From assembly GCF_900176165.1 (NCBI RefSeq), contig NZ_FWWU01000010.1, positions 229,063-293,062 on the forward strand: a DNA stretch of 64,000 nt. The letters run 5' to 3'. The notes below the pieces were generated by a model, which was not told the origin of the DNA, did no database searches, and was given only the letters and a program-made list of their open reading frames with translations. Source of the stretch: Deinococcus hopiensis KR-140 (GTDB taxonomy: Bacteria; Deinococcota; Deinococci; Deinococcales; Deinococcaceae). Shown here piece by piece: positions 9,482-18,434 of the stretch (the stretch's first letter is position 1; each line of letters starts with the position of its first letter). A program made the position numbers and the translations under genes.

Positions 9482-9963
9482 AGGTCATTCACCAGAACGA
9501 AACGGAAGATACGGAAGTCCTTGGGGCCATACGGCTGTCAAGGCCCCGGTAAAACTTTCGCCTGGTCCTTGCGCTTCTTCTGCCCATCACACTCCGGGGG
9601 AAGGCGGCGCACACCTGTCCGATCAGGTCGCGTTCCGCCTGGTCCCCACTGGGGTGAAGTGCACGCACGCCATCCGCAGGTGCCAGAGGGCCTCAGCGGC
9701 AGACCCACTCCCCAGCAGGGCGGCCCGGAGGCGTTGTTCGGCGCCGGGGGCACCGGTCATCCGGTGGATGGTGCCGCCCCGCCGGCCCACACCTGCGCAG
9801 CCCTGGTTATCCGTTGCGGCATTCAGAAGCCCCGCATGGGCACATTGGCGCAGTGTAGCGGCGCTTGGCAAAATGTGCGGAGCGGCGGCCTCATACCTCA
9901 GCACACCAACCGTCCTGGGTGAGGAGGGGCTGATGTGTTTGCTGGCGGGTGGAACACCCTATT
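9482..9963. other. No recognisable gene
   Basis: Reading frames of up to ~130 codons exist on both strands but none resembles a known protein. The minus-strand frame at 9623-9904 (MLRYEAAAPHILP...) is the only one with an even composition; I would not call it. The promoter of the MHYT kinase should lie near 9900. Confidence 0.4.
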
Positions 9964-11913
9964 ATGCGAGGCACGCCGATGCCGCCCGTTCACTACGACC
10001 CGCAGTTGGTCCTGCTCTCCGTGGCCATCGCTTGTCTGGCGTCGTACGCCACCCTGAGCGTCGCAGCTCGCGTTGAGGCAAACGGGCGGCGTCTGCGCAC
10101 ACCGCACCTGCTCGGCAGCGCGCTGGTGATGGGCTTCGGCATCTGGGCCATGCACTTTATAGGGATGCTCGCGCACAGACTGCCCGTGCCCGTCGGGTAT
10201 GACACCGGCACGGTCGTGCTTTCGGCCGTGGTCGGTACGCTGGGTGCCGCGCTGGCGCTGTGGATGGTGGGCGTTCGGCCCCTGACGCGGACACGGCTGC
10301 TGTGTGGCGGATGCCTGCTCGGGCTGGGTATCGTCATCATGCACTACGTCGGTATGGCCGCGATGCGCCTACCGGGAACCATCACCTACCAGCCGGTGCT
10401 CGTCGGTTTCAGCGTATGGATTGCCCTCGTCGCCGCCACGGTCGCGCTGTGGCTCGCCCATTACTTCGAGAACCCAGACACCCTCCTGCAACGGCGTTTG
10501 CGCCTCCTGGCCTCGCTGGTGTTGGGGCTGGCGATTGTCGGAATGCATTACACCGCGATGGCGGCCGCACATTTCCACGTCACGGCCCACCCGGTACCGC
10601 AGATGGGACAGGGGGCGCAAGAGCAGTCTCACCTGATGCTGGCCCGGAGCATTGCGGTGGTGACGAGCGTCCTGATCCTCGCGGCCCTGTCGACTTTACT
10701 GATGGAGCGCCGCCTGGCCCACCAGCTGTCAGCGGTGCGGGAGGGGGAACGGCGAAACGAGGCGCTTGAAGCGCGCGTCTCGGAACGCACGGGGGAACTC
10801 AACGCGCGGCACAATGAACTCAACGCCCTGATAGACGCTGTCCCAGCCTTGCTGTGGCATACAGATGAAGCTGGACAGATCTGCCGCGCAAATACGGCCG
10901 TCGCTGCGGCCACAGGCCTTGCTCCAGACGGGCTGCTGGGGCGCAGCGCAAAGGATGTTCTTCCCCGGCTTGACGCCCACGAAACCGAGCAGCAGGTGAT
11001 TCGCAGCGGCGAAGCGCGACTGGGTGAAGTGGTGGAAGTTGCCCTCCAAGACGCCCCACCAAGGTGGTACCGGGTGGACAAGGTACCGTTCCGGGGCGTG
11101 GACGGACGGATCACCGGGGTGATCACGCTCGCATTTGACGTGACGGACCTGGTGCAGGTGCAAACGGAACTCCAGCGGAGCAACGCAGAACTTGAGCAGT
11201 TCGCCTACATCGCTTCGCACGACCTGCAAGCGCCGCTGCGGGCGGTCACGAGCTTCGCGGGGCTGCTGGAACGCCGGTACAGCGGCCAGCTGGATGAGCG
11301 GGCACGAACGTACCTGGAGCACATCATGGCAAGCGGGCAACACATGAAACGCCTCGTCGATGAGCTCCTGAGTTTCAGCCGCGTCACCACCCACAGGCGC
11401 CCTCCTAAGCCAGTACCGCTCCGTCAGGTGGTGGACGATACGCTCAGCCGCCTGACGAGCGATATCGCCGCAGTGGCCGGTGAGGTGACTTACGAGAACT
11501 TGCCAACCGTTATGGGCGACGCGTCTCAGCTCGGTCAGTTGTTCCAGAACTTGATCAGCAACGCTTTGAAATACCACCGTGCGGGCGTTGCGCCCCAGGT
11601 CCGTCTCCGTGCCGAGCAGGAAGGCAAGCTGTGGCACTTCACGGTGACTGACAACGGCATCGGCATTGAAAAACAGTATTTCGAGCGAATCTTCCAGGTG
11701 TTTCAGCGGCTGCATCCCCGGGAGCAGTTCGAGGGGACCGGAATTGGCCTGGCACTCTGCCTGAAAATCGTTCAGCATCATGGGGGTCGCCTGTGGGTGG
11801 AGAGTACACCTGGGGAGGGCAGCACCTTTCACTTCACGCTGAGCGCCTCTCCGGAAGATGCTGTTCTCCTGAAGGCCAGGGACGGCGCAAGGGCATCAAG
11901 ATCAGATCCATGA
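9964..11913 (+). CDS. MHYT-PAS sensor histidine kinase
   Basis: About 649 residues. The N-terminal ~240 residues form a seven-helix MHYT sensor with the repeats MHFIGM, MHYVGM and MHYTAM, thought to bind a metal and sense a diatomic gas or light. A coiled stretch follows (GERRNEALEARVSERTGEL), then PAS (LIDAVPALLWHTDEAGQI), HisKA with the phospho-acceptor in IASHDLQAPLRAV, and an ATPase domain with NLISNALKYH, DNGIGI and GTGIGLALCLKIVQHHGG. No response regulator is adjacent. The last ~12 residues and the stop (TGA at 11911) come from an IS5-family remnant starting near 11880, so the C-terminus is not native although the ATPase core is complete. Start chosen at ATG 9964; GTG 9949 and ATG 9979 are alternatives. 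Confidence 0.9.
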   Translation: MRGTPMPPVHYDPQLVLLSVAIACLASYATLSVAARVEANGRRLRTPHLLGSALVMGFGIWAMHFIGMLAHRLPVPVGYDTGTVVLSAVVGTLGAALALWMVGVRPLTRTRLLCGGCLLGLGIVIMHYVGMAAMRLPGTITYQPVLVGFSVWIALVAATVALWLAHYFENPDTLLQRRLRLLASLVLGLAIVGMHYTAMAAAHFHVTAHPVPQMGQGAQEQSHLMLARSIAVVTSVLILAALSTLLMERRLAHQLSAVREGERRNEALEARVSERTGELNARHNELNALIDAVPALLWHTDEAGQICRANTAVAAATGLAPDGLLGRSAKDVLPRLDAHETEQQVIRSGEARLGEVVEVALQDAPPRWYRVDKVPFRGVDGRITGVITLAFDVTDLVQVQTELQRSNAELEQFAYIASHDLQAPLRAVTSFAGLLERRYSGQLDERARTYLEHIMASGQHMKRLVDELLSFSRVTTHRRPPKPVPLRQVVDDTLSRLTSDIAAVAGEVTYENLPTVMGDASQLGQLFQNLISNALKYHRAGVAPQVRLRAEQEGKLWHFTVTDNGIGIEKQYFERIFQVFQRLHPREQFEGTGIGLALCLKIVQHHGGRLWVESTPGEGSTFHFTLSASPEDAVLLKARDGARASRSDP

Positions 11914-12292
11914 CCGGAACACGCTGTGGGAGGTGGCGGACGGGCCCTGTCTGCGTTTGGCTCCTGTGCTGGTCAGCACACCCTGGAAAGAGAGCGGGCG
12001 TCCCAGGCGGGACGCCCGCCAGATCTTCAACGGTTCCGTTTGGCTGGCCTGGACCGGGGGCCAGTGGAGCCAACTCCCCCGGCGACACGGCCCAGCATCC
12101 ACAGTCCACCAGCGCTTGTGTGCCTGGGGAGAACGCGAACGCTTCCGCGCGGTGTGGGCGATCATCCCCGAAGAGGACGACCAGGCGTTGGGCACCGATC
12201 GGGAAAGGGGCAAGCCGCCGACCGGGAGGAAACGGGCTCCCAATTGTCTGGTCCGCCCCCACACGGTCACCCGGCGGAGGAGGGCCCTTCGG
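11880..12292 (+). pseudogene. IS5-family transposase remnant
   Basis: Conceptual translation lines up with the first ~130 residues of the IS5 transposase at 33051 (complement): NTLWEVADGPCLRLAPVLVS, SGRPRRDARQIFNGSVWLAWTGGQWSQLPRRHGP, STVHQRLCAWGE. Frames change near 12170 and the catalytic C-terminal part is missing. The 5' end of the remnant runs into the MHYT kinase gene. Confidence 0.8.
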
Positions 12293-12296
12293 GAAC

Positions 12297-12335
12297 CCGG
12301 TAGATCTCGGAGGGCTGCCCTCCGAGATCTACCGG
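12297..12335. repeat. Perfect 18-bp inverted repeat
   Basis: Arms 12297-12314 and 12318-12335 (CCGGTAGATCTCGGAGGG and its complement) are perfect, with a three-base loop. No T-run follows on either strand, so it is not a standard terminator. It lies just past the IS5 remnant. Confidence 0.85.
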
Positions 12336-12551
12336 TCCTGCGCCGGACGGCGGGCCGCATCACCTGCCGTGGCTTAGGGGCACATCCACTGGGCCGGAGG
12401 ACGGCAGTTACGCCACCGCCAGGCGCCCTTCTTCACCCCCGTTGGGGGCAGCAGGCACGGGCCCCACTTTTTTATAGACATGGCGTAAGCTTTATGTCAG
12501 AGCTTCGGCTCTAACCTAATCAACGTTGGCGGCAGAGAGACACTCTGCGCA

Positions 12552-12634
12552 GCTCGACGAAAAGGCAAACCCTGCGCGAGCAGGGGGCGCAAAGCCACGG
12601 GACTCACGCAGTCAGCCGGGCCACCGAAACGAGG
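12552..12634 (+). promoter_or_regulatory. Cyclic di-GMP-I (GEMM) riboswitch
   Basis: The leader carries the GEMM-I landmarks in order: AAAGGCAAACC, a GC-rich stem closed by GCGA, GGGCGCAAAGCCACGGG, a second stem whose 3' side is CCGGG, then CCACCGAAACGAG. The closing helix can form between CTCG (12553-12556) and CGAG (12630-12633). The ribosome-binding site GAGGG (12631-12635) overlaps the 3' strand of that helix, five bases before the GTG start. Ligand-stabilised pairing would hide it, so a translational OFF switch is likely. A UUCG hairpin (12499-12512) lies upstream. Confidence 0.88.
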
Positions 12635-12640
12635 GATCCT

Positions 12641-13927
12641 GTGCAGAAATTGGTCTGGCTGCTGCCGTTTGCTTTTATCGCCACCTGCAATCAAACCGTC
12701 CTGGCGGCAAGCACCTCCAACAACGCCTCGGCCGCAGGCCGCAGCTTCTACGTTGATTGCACGGCGGGCAAGGACGCGGCGGAGGGAACGACCGCGGCTG
12801 CGCCCCTGCGAACCCTCGCCCAGGTGAATGCCCTGAAGTTGTTGCCCGGTGACCACGTCCTGCTCAAGCGCGGCTGTACCTTCGCAGGTCCCCTGGTGGC
12901 CAGATCCAGCGGTACGGCCTCAGCGCCCATCCGGTACACCTCATACGGCGCAGGAACCAACCCGGCCGTTCAGTTGACGACCGATGCCGAGGCGGTGCTG
13001 GCCAGCGGCAATCACCTGGTCTTCAATGGGCTGAGCGTCACCAGCGCGCGTCCCAGCGTTCCCAGCACAGCTGGCAAATGCAGCAAGACGCCCGTGGGCT
13101 GGCGCGTGGGCTTCGAGGTGGCCGGGCAGTACAACACCGTGCAGAATTCCTCAGCAAGCGGCTTTACGGCAGGCATTCACCTGAGCGCTGGAAACAACAA
13201 GGTGCTGCACAACAAGCTGACCAACAACAACGTGATGAAGAAGAACACCGCCGGTGTCTTCGATGACGATTCCGGAGCCTGGGGCGTCCTGGTCAACTCG
13301 GACAACAATGAGATCGCCGGCAACACCTTCGGCGGCAACTGGGCCTGCAGTGAGGACTACGGCAAGGACGGGGCGAGCGTCGAGTTGTACGAGGCGAGCA
13401 GCAACAATATCCACGACAACGTCAGCACGGAAGACCCCTTCTTCACGGAGCTGGGCGGAACCCCCAAGACGCCAAGCAAGAACAACACCTTCGCGTACAA
13501 CACCTACGCGCCGGTGAAGTCCGGCGGCGCAATGATCGTGCTGCGCGGCACGAAGAGCAAGTGGGGCGGCAACCCCGGAACCGTGTTTCACCACAACGTT
13601 GGGTACATGGTGGACATGGGCATCATCTGCTCGGACGGCTGCGGCCCCAGCATCCTCAAGGCGTACGACAACGTCTTGTGGCAGCGCGACACCGCCAGCG
13701 GTTTGGTACCCGCTGCCAAGATGACCCCCATGTGGGCCGACGCTCCCTTTACCGAGTACAACAACGTCTTCTGGAAAAAAGGTGGCCGTCCCTACGTCAG
13801 CATCGACAATGGCAAGCTGAGCGCCACTGACCGCATCGCCGATCCCCTGTTCGTGAATGCGCTGGCCCTGGATTTCACCCGCCAACCGGCGACCGCCCTG
13901 CTGGCCAGCGCCCCCGTTCGCCGCTAA
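12641..13927 (+). CDS. Exported right-handed beta-helix protein
   Basis: 428 residues with a signal peptide (MQKLVWLLPFAFIATCNQTVLAAS). It continues as a pectate-lyase-like parallel beta-helix: SFYVDCTAGKDAAEG ... LRTLAQVNALKLLPGDHVLLKRG is the usual first coil, followed by repeating ~22-residue coils rich in Asn (NNKVLHNKLTNNNVMKKN, SDNNEIAGNTFGGNW, ASSNNIHDNVSTED). It is probably a surface or secreted polysaccharide-binding or -cleaving protein; no catalytic set can be assigned by eye. Start is GTG 12641, fixed by the GAGGG site. Expression should depend on cellular c-di-GMP through the riboswitch directly upstream, tying it to biofilm or matrix behaviour. A related but broken beta-helix gene sits at 50211-51651. 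Confidence 0.88.
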   Translation: MQKLVWLLPFAFIATCNQTVLAASTSNNASAAGRSFYVDCTAGKDAAEGTTAAAPLRTLAQVNALKLLPGDHVLLKRGCTFAGPLVARSSGTASAPIRYTSYGAGTNPAVQLTTDAEAVLASGNHLVFNGLSVTSARPSVPSTAGKCSKTPVGWRVGFEVAGQYNTVQNSSASGFTAGIHLSAGNNKVLHNKLTNNNVMKKNTAGVFDDDSGAWGVLVNSDNNEIAGNTFGGNWACSEDYGKDGASVELYEASSNNIHDNVSTEDPFFTELGGTPKTPSKNNTFAYNTYAPVKSGGAMIVLRGTKSKWGGNPGTVFHHNVGYMVDMGIICSDGCGPSILKAYDNVLWQRDTASGLVPAAKMTPMWADAPFTEYNNVFWKKGGRPYVSIDNGKLSATDRIADPLFVNALALDFTRQPATALLASAPVRR

Positions 13928-14318
13928 GCTGATTCGGGCCTTTGTCCTGCGCAGGCTGGTGGGCGTTGCTGACGCTGGCGGCGGGGCTCCTGGTCACCGC
14001 GACTCACGCGCTCCCGGTCCGGAGCCTCAGGTGGGCAGGGGGCGTCGGTGAAGCGGCGGCGGCAGTGCGTCTGGGGCTGGGGTGGGGAGCGGAACCCCAG
14101 GGCCAGACCCCTGCGCGCGACAACAGCCCGCGTCCTGAAGCCAGGCCCACTGCTGCGCGTGTTCTACGTCCTGCGCGGCCACATCCCTGTTGAACAGGCG
14201 CTGGATAAGGGTGACTGCAGCGGGTGTACAGCGGAGTGCAATGGGGGAAGGAGGCCTCCTGGCCATGGCGGCTGGCGAGAACGCCACAGTTGGCTGAACC
14301 CATACGCACGCCCACGCC
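13928..14318. other. No recognisable gene
   Basis: No frame resembles a known protein. The composition near 13940-14050 suggests an old coding fragment (a hydrophobic stretch ending ALLTLAAGLLVTATHA) but nothing can be named. Confidence 0.4.
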
Positions 14319-14627
14319 ATGACTGTTGCGCCTTACCCAACCGCCGGCACCGTCGCCGTCCGCGCGCCCGCCAACGGCCAGGTCACCGCCTGGCGACGAG
14401 ACCCTCAAACGGGCGTGCTGCGCACCGAAGCCCTTGAGCAGCGCGGCTCGATCCACCCCCGACACCTCCAGGACCTGCGGCGCCTCGGCGACCTCCTTAC
14501 CATGACCCCCACTCCGGCTCCTCTCGGCGCGGTCTACCACGCCCAGGACCTCGCCCCGGATGGGGCAACGTCGCTGACCGCGCCTGCCGCGCCCTCCTGG
14601 TGCTCCGGGGGGTGCCCCTCCCCTTGA
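14319..14627 (+). CDS. Small protein of unknown function, probable 3' frameshift
   Basis: 102 codons from ATG 14319 with strong GC third positions, so it was selected as coding. I do not recognise the family (VAVRAPANGQVTAWRRDPQTG ...). Near 14560 the better reading moves to another frame (DWGNVADRACRALLVLRGVPLPL, ending with TGA at 14658), which suggests a one-base frameshift and an original length near 112 residues. MITE-B copy 4 begins 30 bases after that second stop. Confidence 0.5.
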   Translation: MTVAPYPTAGTVAVRAPANGQVTAWRRDPQTGVLRTEALEQRGSIHPRHLQDLRRLGDLLTMTPTPAPLGAVYHAQDLAPDGATSLTAPAAPSWCSGGCPSP

Positions 14628-14689
14628 TGCCACGCCCCCAACAGGGCGCCCACCCTGCCTGAAGACTGTCAGACCGGAGGGCGTCCATC

Positions 14690-14819
14690 TGATCCGGTTT
14701 CCGGATCATCCGTTCCGTCCCCTGGGCTCCGGGGCTTCCGCGCCGCTCGGTCACCGTTTTTCCTGCTCGCTCTGCTCGGGTTGGCCCCTAATTTCATCAT
14801 GGATGAAGGGGAGTCATGA
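14690..14819 (-). repeat. MITE-B copy 4
   Basis: A ~130 bp reverse copy starting TGATCCGGTTTCCGGATCATCC and carrying the CACCGTTTTTCCTGCTCGCT block. The hairpin end is degenerate. Confidence 0.75.
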
Positions 14820-14950
14820 TGAGATGTCGCGCCCAGGGAGGGTGCCTGCCACGTTTCCCGGCGTGCGGCGCCAACCGCCCCCCGCCTGATTCCTGGCCCT
14901 CACCCACCAGGTGCCTCTCCCTGCAACGCCCTTGCATTACCTTAAGTCCA

Positions 14951-15186
14951 TGCTCAAAGACGATATGGCCATCCACGCCGGCATCCCCGAAAAAGCCGTC
15001 AAAGCCGCCCTGCAGAAACTTCAGGACGACCAGGCCCACGGGGGGACCACCTGGGACCTCGGCAAAACCCGGGCGGGCCGCCCCATCAAGGTCTACTTCG
15101 AGGCCGAAACCATGCCCCAGATCCACGCCGCCAAGAAACGCCTGGAGCAGCTCCTCGACGAAGCCGGGTTTGACCTCTATCCCTGA
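14951..15186 (+). CDS. Small soluble protein of unknown function
   Basis: 77 residues from ATG 14951 (MLKDDMAIHAGIPEKAVKAALQKLQDDQ); a GTG at 14911 would add 13 residues. It is a compact charged protein with a helical N-terminal half and a strand-like VYFEAETMPQI before a C-terminal helix (AAKKRLEQLLDEAGFDLYP). I do not recognise the family. A decayed copy of its last third lies at 22720-22800, so it once had a paralogue here. A good intrinsic terminator follows 23 bases after the stop, supporting a real transcription unit. Confidence 0.7.
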
Positions 15187-15209
15187 ACGGAAGCGGGGCC
15201 GCCTGCCTC

Positions 15210-15230
15210 CGCCCGCAAAGGGCGTTTTTT
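15210..15230 (+). terminator. Intrinsic terminator
   Basis: Stem CGCCC/GGGCG around a GCAAA loop followed directly by six T. It is placed to end the transcript of the 14951 gene. Confidence 0.85.
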
Positions 15231-15394
15231 CGTTTGCCTCCGGCCGCTGCGCTGAACGCCTCCCCCTGGAAGCGCCGCCGGTTGTCTTTGGGGACGGCGT
15301 GGACACACCTTCACTTCGGCCTGGTACCCGCACCGCGTGCGTGCCGTACTGAGACACCGACACCCGAACCTCGTGCCCTGCGGCCTCAGGCCCT

Positions 15395-15554
15395 TCATCA
15401 GGATTTCGGTTGATTCGTGACGGCCGTCACGGGTGAACCGGCGTGGACGCGCAACGCTGGGCAGTTGCGCGAGCAGGGAAAACGGTGACGAAGAGGCGTG
15501 GAAGCCCTGGAGCGGAGAGGAGCCCAGGGGACGGGTGATCCGGATTGCGGATCA
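15395..15554 (+). repeat. MITE-B copy 5
   Basis: A ~160 bp copy with left end TCATCAGGATTTCGGTT, the GAGCAGGGAAAACGGTGACG block and right end CCGGATTGCGGATCA. The terminal TCA (15552-15554) is the complement of the stop codon of the GHL10 lipoprotein gene. Confidence 0.8.
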
Positions 15555-17516
15555 GCGCCCGTCTGGGCTGCTTTGGCCCGGCTCCCCCACCAGCAGGTTG
15601 CTCAACTCACGGTACGCCTTGCCGCCGTCCTTGCTTCCGTCCTCGACGCCGAGCTCAGGCGTGCGGTACGAGTACCCCACCCACCCGTCAAGGCCCTGCT
15701 CGACGACGCGCCTGGCCTGCGCGAGGTTCTCGGCGGCGGTGTTCAGATACAGTGCCGTACCCGCCGCCACCTGACCATCACCTTTGACCAACTGGGCAAA
15801 CCGGTTCCACACGTCGAATGCGCGCGCCTGATCCACGCGCGCCTCCCGCTTGTAATTCATCATCACGACCAGATCGGTATCTCCGCCCGACAGCCACGCT
15901 GGCCAGTCCTGGAAGACCTCGGCGTACGTGCGGGTGTGGGTAAAGTCCTCACGGTTTTTCGGTCCCGCACCGTAGGTGATGGCGGCGACGCTCATCGTCG
16001 TTCCGGGACGGGCTGCGCGGACCGCCTCGGAGACCTGATGAACCAACGCGTCGACGCGTCCTCGGCGCCAGGCCATCCATGCCGCGTCTTCAGGGTCCGG
16101 GGTGTCGGTCGTGCCGCTCTCCGCCTGGTACGCGGCGAGGGCCCCCGGGTTGTACCCCCAGTCCTGCACCTTCCCGAGGGGATCCGGGTACCGAACGCGG
16201 TCAAGCTGAATCCCATCGACCGGGTAGGCGGCCGCGAGGCTGCGCACGCCCTCCACGATGTAGCGCAGCGCATCGGGGTTGCCCAGATCCAACTGCTGGT
16301 CATTGCCAGCCCAGATCACGCCGGAAGCGCTGCGCGTCAGCCAGTCACTTTCCGAGCCTTCCCCGTGCGCGTTGGCAATGTGCTCGGGATTGGTCACGGG
16401 GTACTGGACGGCGCGGCTGGCCACGGCGGTGGGAATCACCCAGGCGTGAACCTTGATGTGCTGCGCGTGCGCTTTTTCCAGCACGTCCGCCAGAGGATCA
16501 AAGTCGGCCGGGACCGCCGGATCTTCCGTGCGGGGCAGCAGGCTGCCACCGCAGTAGCAGTCACCACGCTTCACAGCCTGCACGAACAGCGTGTTGATGT
16601 TCATCGCCTGGGCGTCGCGAATCAACTGGTCCACCTCAACTGGCGTCTTGAAGCCAGGCCCAAATGCATCGACCCACAGGCCGCGGATCGCCGGACCCGG
16701 CTCCAGGGGGCCGGGAACTGGCCTGGCTTCAGGCTTGCTCTCCGGCGGCACTGCGCCTCCAGACGGTGTGGATGGAGCTGCGACTTCCTGAGCCTCGGCG
16801 ACAGGGGGCGCAGGCGCTGAAGCAGGGACTGCCACGTTGATGGGATCACGCTTGATCCCGGAGCCCGAGGTGGACTGTGGTGGCCTGGCTGAAGGCGGTT
16901 TGACTGTGGAGACGCGGGCTGGCGACAACGGTGAAGCCGCAGCATGAACGGTGATCGCCGCAGGCCCCGCCTTCGCCACCTCCGAAGCGACTGCGGTGGT
17001 GGCGCCCTCAGGCGCGCTGCCGGCTGCGCCAGGCTGGACAGGCAGGGGCGGCGTGGCTGCCGGCGGATGGGGCACTTGAGGCCGCTTGACCTGAATCTGA
17101 GGCGCCACAGGCGAAGGTCTCGCGACCGAAGGCTTTTGCGGCGTGCCCTGGGCGGACGGCAAACCCGCCGGTGCCCGCTGCGGCTGAGGGTCTTGCTGCT
17201 GCGCGGCAGGGCTCGCCTTCGCAAAGGCCGTTCCGCCCGGTGCAGGGCCCACCGGGGTGGCCCTGGCAGGTGGAGCGCCAGGCGTGGAAGACGTGACTGC
17301 GGGCGCCACCGCAGGCTCCTCCCCCAGGTGTGCCGTGGCGGTGGCCGGGGTGGCGGTGGCCGGTTGTTCCACTGCGGGAGCAGGCTTGATGGCCACGGAG
17401 GAGGACTGGGTCTCTGTTGGGGTGGTCGAGACAGGCGTGCGCTCAGGTGAGCGTGGACACGCCACGAGGGCGAGCGACAATGTCAGGGCCAGCAACGGGA
17501 GAGAAGGGCGGCGCAT
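15552..17516 (-). CDS. GHL10-family lipoprotein
   Basis: 654 residues. The lipobox LVAC (Cys20) ends a signal peptide, so it is a membrane-anchored exported lipoprotein. Residues ~25-280 are a Pro/Ala/Thr-rich, low-complexity linker. From ~283 a family-10 glycoside-hydrolase-like (GHL10) barrel begins: IRGLWVDAFGPGFKTPVEVDQLI, INTLFVQAVKRGDCYC, KVHAWVIPTAV, DGIQLDRVRYPD, and near the end GYSYRTPEL. Family members are thought to act on cell-envelope glycans, with the Asp and Glu at strand ends as candidate catalysts. The linker would let the domain reach through a thick wall or layer. The gene stops exactly in the TGA of MITE-B copy 5 (GRSSPDGR-like tail), so the last residues may not be native. 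Confidence 0.88.
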   Translation of the reverse strand: MRRPSLPLLALTLSLALVACPRSPERTPVSTTPTETQSSSVAIKPAPAVEQPATATPATATAHLGEEPAVAPAVTSSTPGAPPARATPVGPAPGGTAFAKASPAAQQQDPQPQRAPAGLPSAQGTPQKPSVARPSPVAPQIQVKRPQVPHPPAATPPLPVQPGAAGSAPEGATTAVASEVAKAGPAAITVHAAASPLSPARVSTVKPPSARPPQSTSGSGIKRDPINVAVPASAPAPPVAEAQEVAAPSTPSGGAVPPESKPEARPVPGPLEPGPAIRGLWVDAFGPGFKTPVEVDQLIRDAQAMNINTLFVQAVKRGDCYCGGSLLPRTEDPAVPADFDPLADVLEKAHAQHIKVHAWVIPTAVASRAVQYPVTNPEHIANAHGEGSESDWLTRSASGVIWAGNDQQLDLGNPDALRYIVEGVRSLAAAYPVDGIQLDRVRYPDPLGKVQDWGYNPGALAAYQAESGTTDTPDPEDAAWMAWRRGRVDALVHQVSEAVRAARPGTTMSVAAITYGAGPKNREDFTHTRTYAEVFQDWPAWLSGGDTDLVVMMNYKREARVDQARAFDVWNRFAQLVKGDGQVAAGTALYLNTAAENLAQARRVVEQGLDGWVGYSYRTPELGVEDGSKDGGKAYRELSNLLVGEPGQSSPDGR

Positions 17517-18032
17517 ACCCCTGTCATCCTGTCATGGTCTGCGCCTCACCTGACCTCCCCGCTTGGTTCGCCCGGTGCACTCCGCCCTCCTCAATGGACG
17601 TCGTCCGGGACCGAACGGTAGGTGGAGTGGCAATTGGCCTGCTCCCGCACAGGCTGAACGAGACCGCTCCCCCGGACCAGCAATGACGGGCTCTCCTTCA
17701 GCGCGTGCCGCGACGCTCCATGTCAGAAACAGCAGTCCGCCTGGGAAGACGCCAAGCAGATGCGGCGCGCGGGGCATGCACCCCCCATTCGGCTGGGCGA
17801 GCAGGGGCTGCCGAACCTGGCCCCGTGGCCCAAACCCCACGGCCCTTGGACGGTTTTGAGACGCGGGACGGACGACTTCGTGCGTACCAGGCCGGTGGTC
17901 GACGGCGCGTACCGGCCGAATGGGGGGTGGACGCAGCCGCTCCCGTCTGGGGACGCGCACACCGCCCAAGGCGGGCCCGGCGGCGCGCTTATAAGTGCGC
18001 CGCCGGGCAACAGACCGTTTCCCTTGGCCGGG
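17517..18032. other. No recognisable gene; carries a 32-bp palindrome
   Basis: No protein-like frame was found. The palindrome at 17976-18007 (arms CCCGGCGGCGC/GCGCCGCCGGG around GCTTATAAGT) lies next to the end of the minus-strand fragment at 18033 and could fold as a terminator hairpin, but no T-run follows. Confidence 0.5.
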
Positions 18033-18353
18033 CTACTTCCCGGTGATGTCCTCATTGTCGGGCGCCTGTCCCTGCTCCACCCAGGTGCGCAGGGAATTCC
18101 AGGAGTACGCGACTTGCGCCGGAGTGAAAAAGCAGTGGGTGGGCCCGGTCACGCTGCTGTCCTCCTGCACGACCTGCTGACGCAGGTGGCTGGCATCGGT
18201 ACGGCGAGGTGCCGTGGCAATCGGGAAGGTCCCACCCATCTGCTTGTGAAGCTGCACCAGATCATTGCGTTCCCAGGGGAACGGCACCGTGTAGTACCCG
18301 TGCGATCCGGGTTGAGACCGTCTGCTGCTTCCAGGATGTTCCATCTGATGCAC
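18033..18353 (-). pseudogene. C-terminal fragment of an exported alpha/beta hydrolase
   Basis: 106 codons, of which the last ~80 read as the C-terminus of a secreted esterase-type hydrolase: GYYTVPFPWERNDLVQLHKQMGG, then THCFFTPAQVAYSWNSLRTWVEQGQAP, which fits the HCxFT segment that carries the catalytic His in that group. There is no nucleophile elbow and no signal peptide. A stop lies just upstream (18358), so only the tail remains. The family call rests on one motif. Confidence 0.5.
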
Positions 18354-18434
18354 CTCTATTCCTGATCTACTTCAGCAACTGTCGGCCGTGGGCGGTTGGA
18401 ACACCTTGACTCTGGTCCCCAGGGGCAGATTTTT

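Noticed and set aside
12499..12512. UUCG hairpin as an intrinsic terminator
   Set aside because: Five-base stem and no T-run; more likely part of the riboswitch leader.
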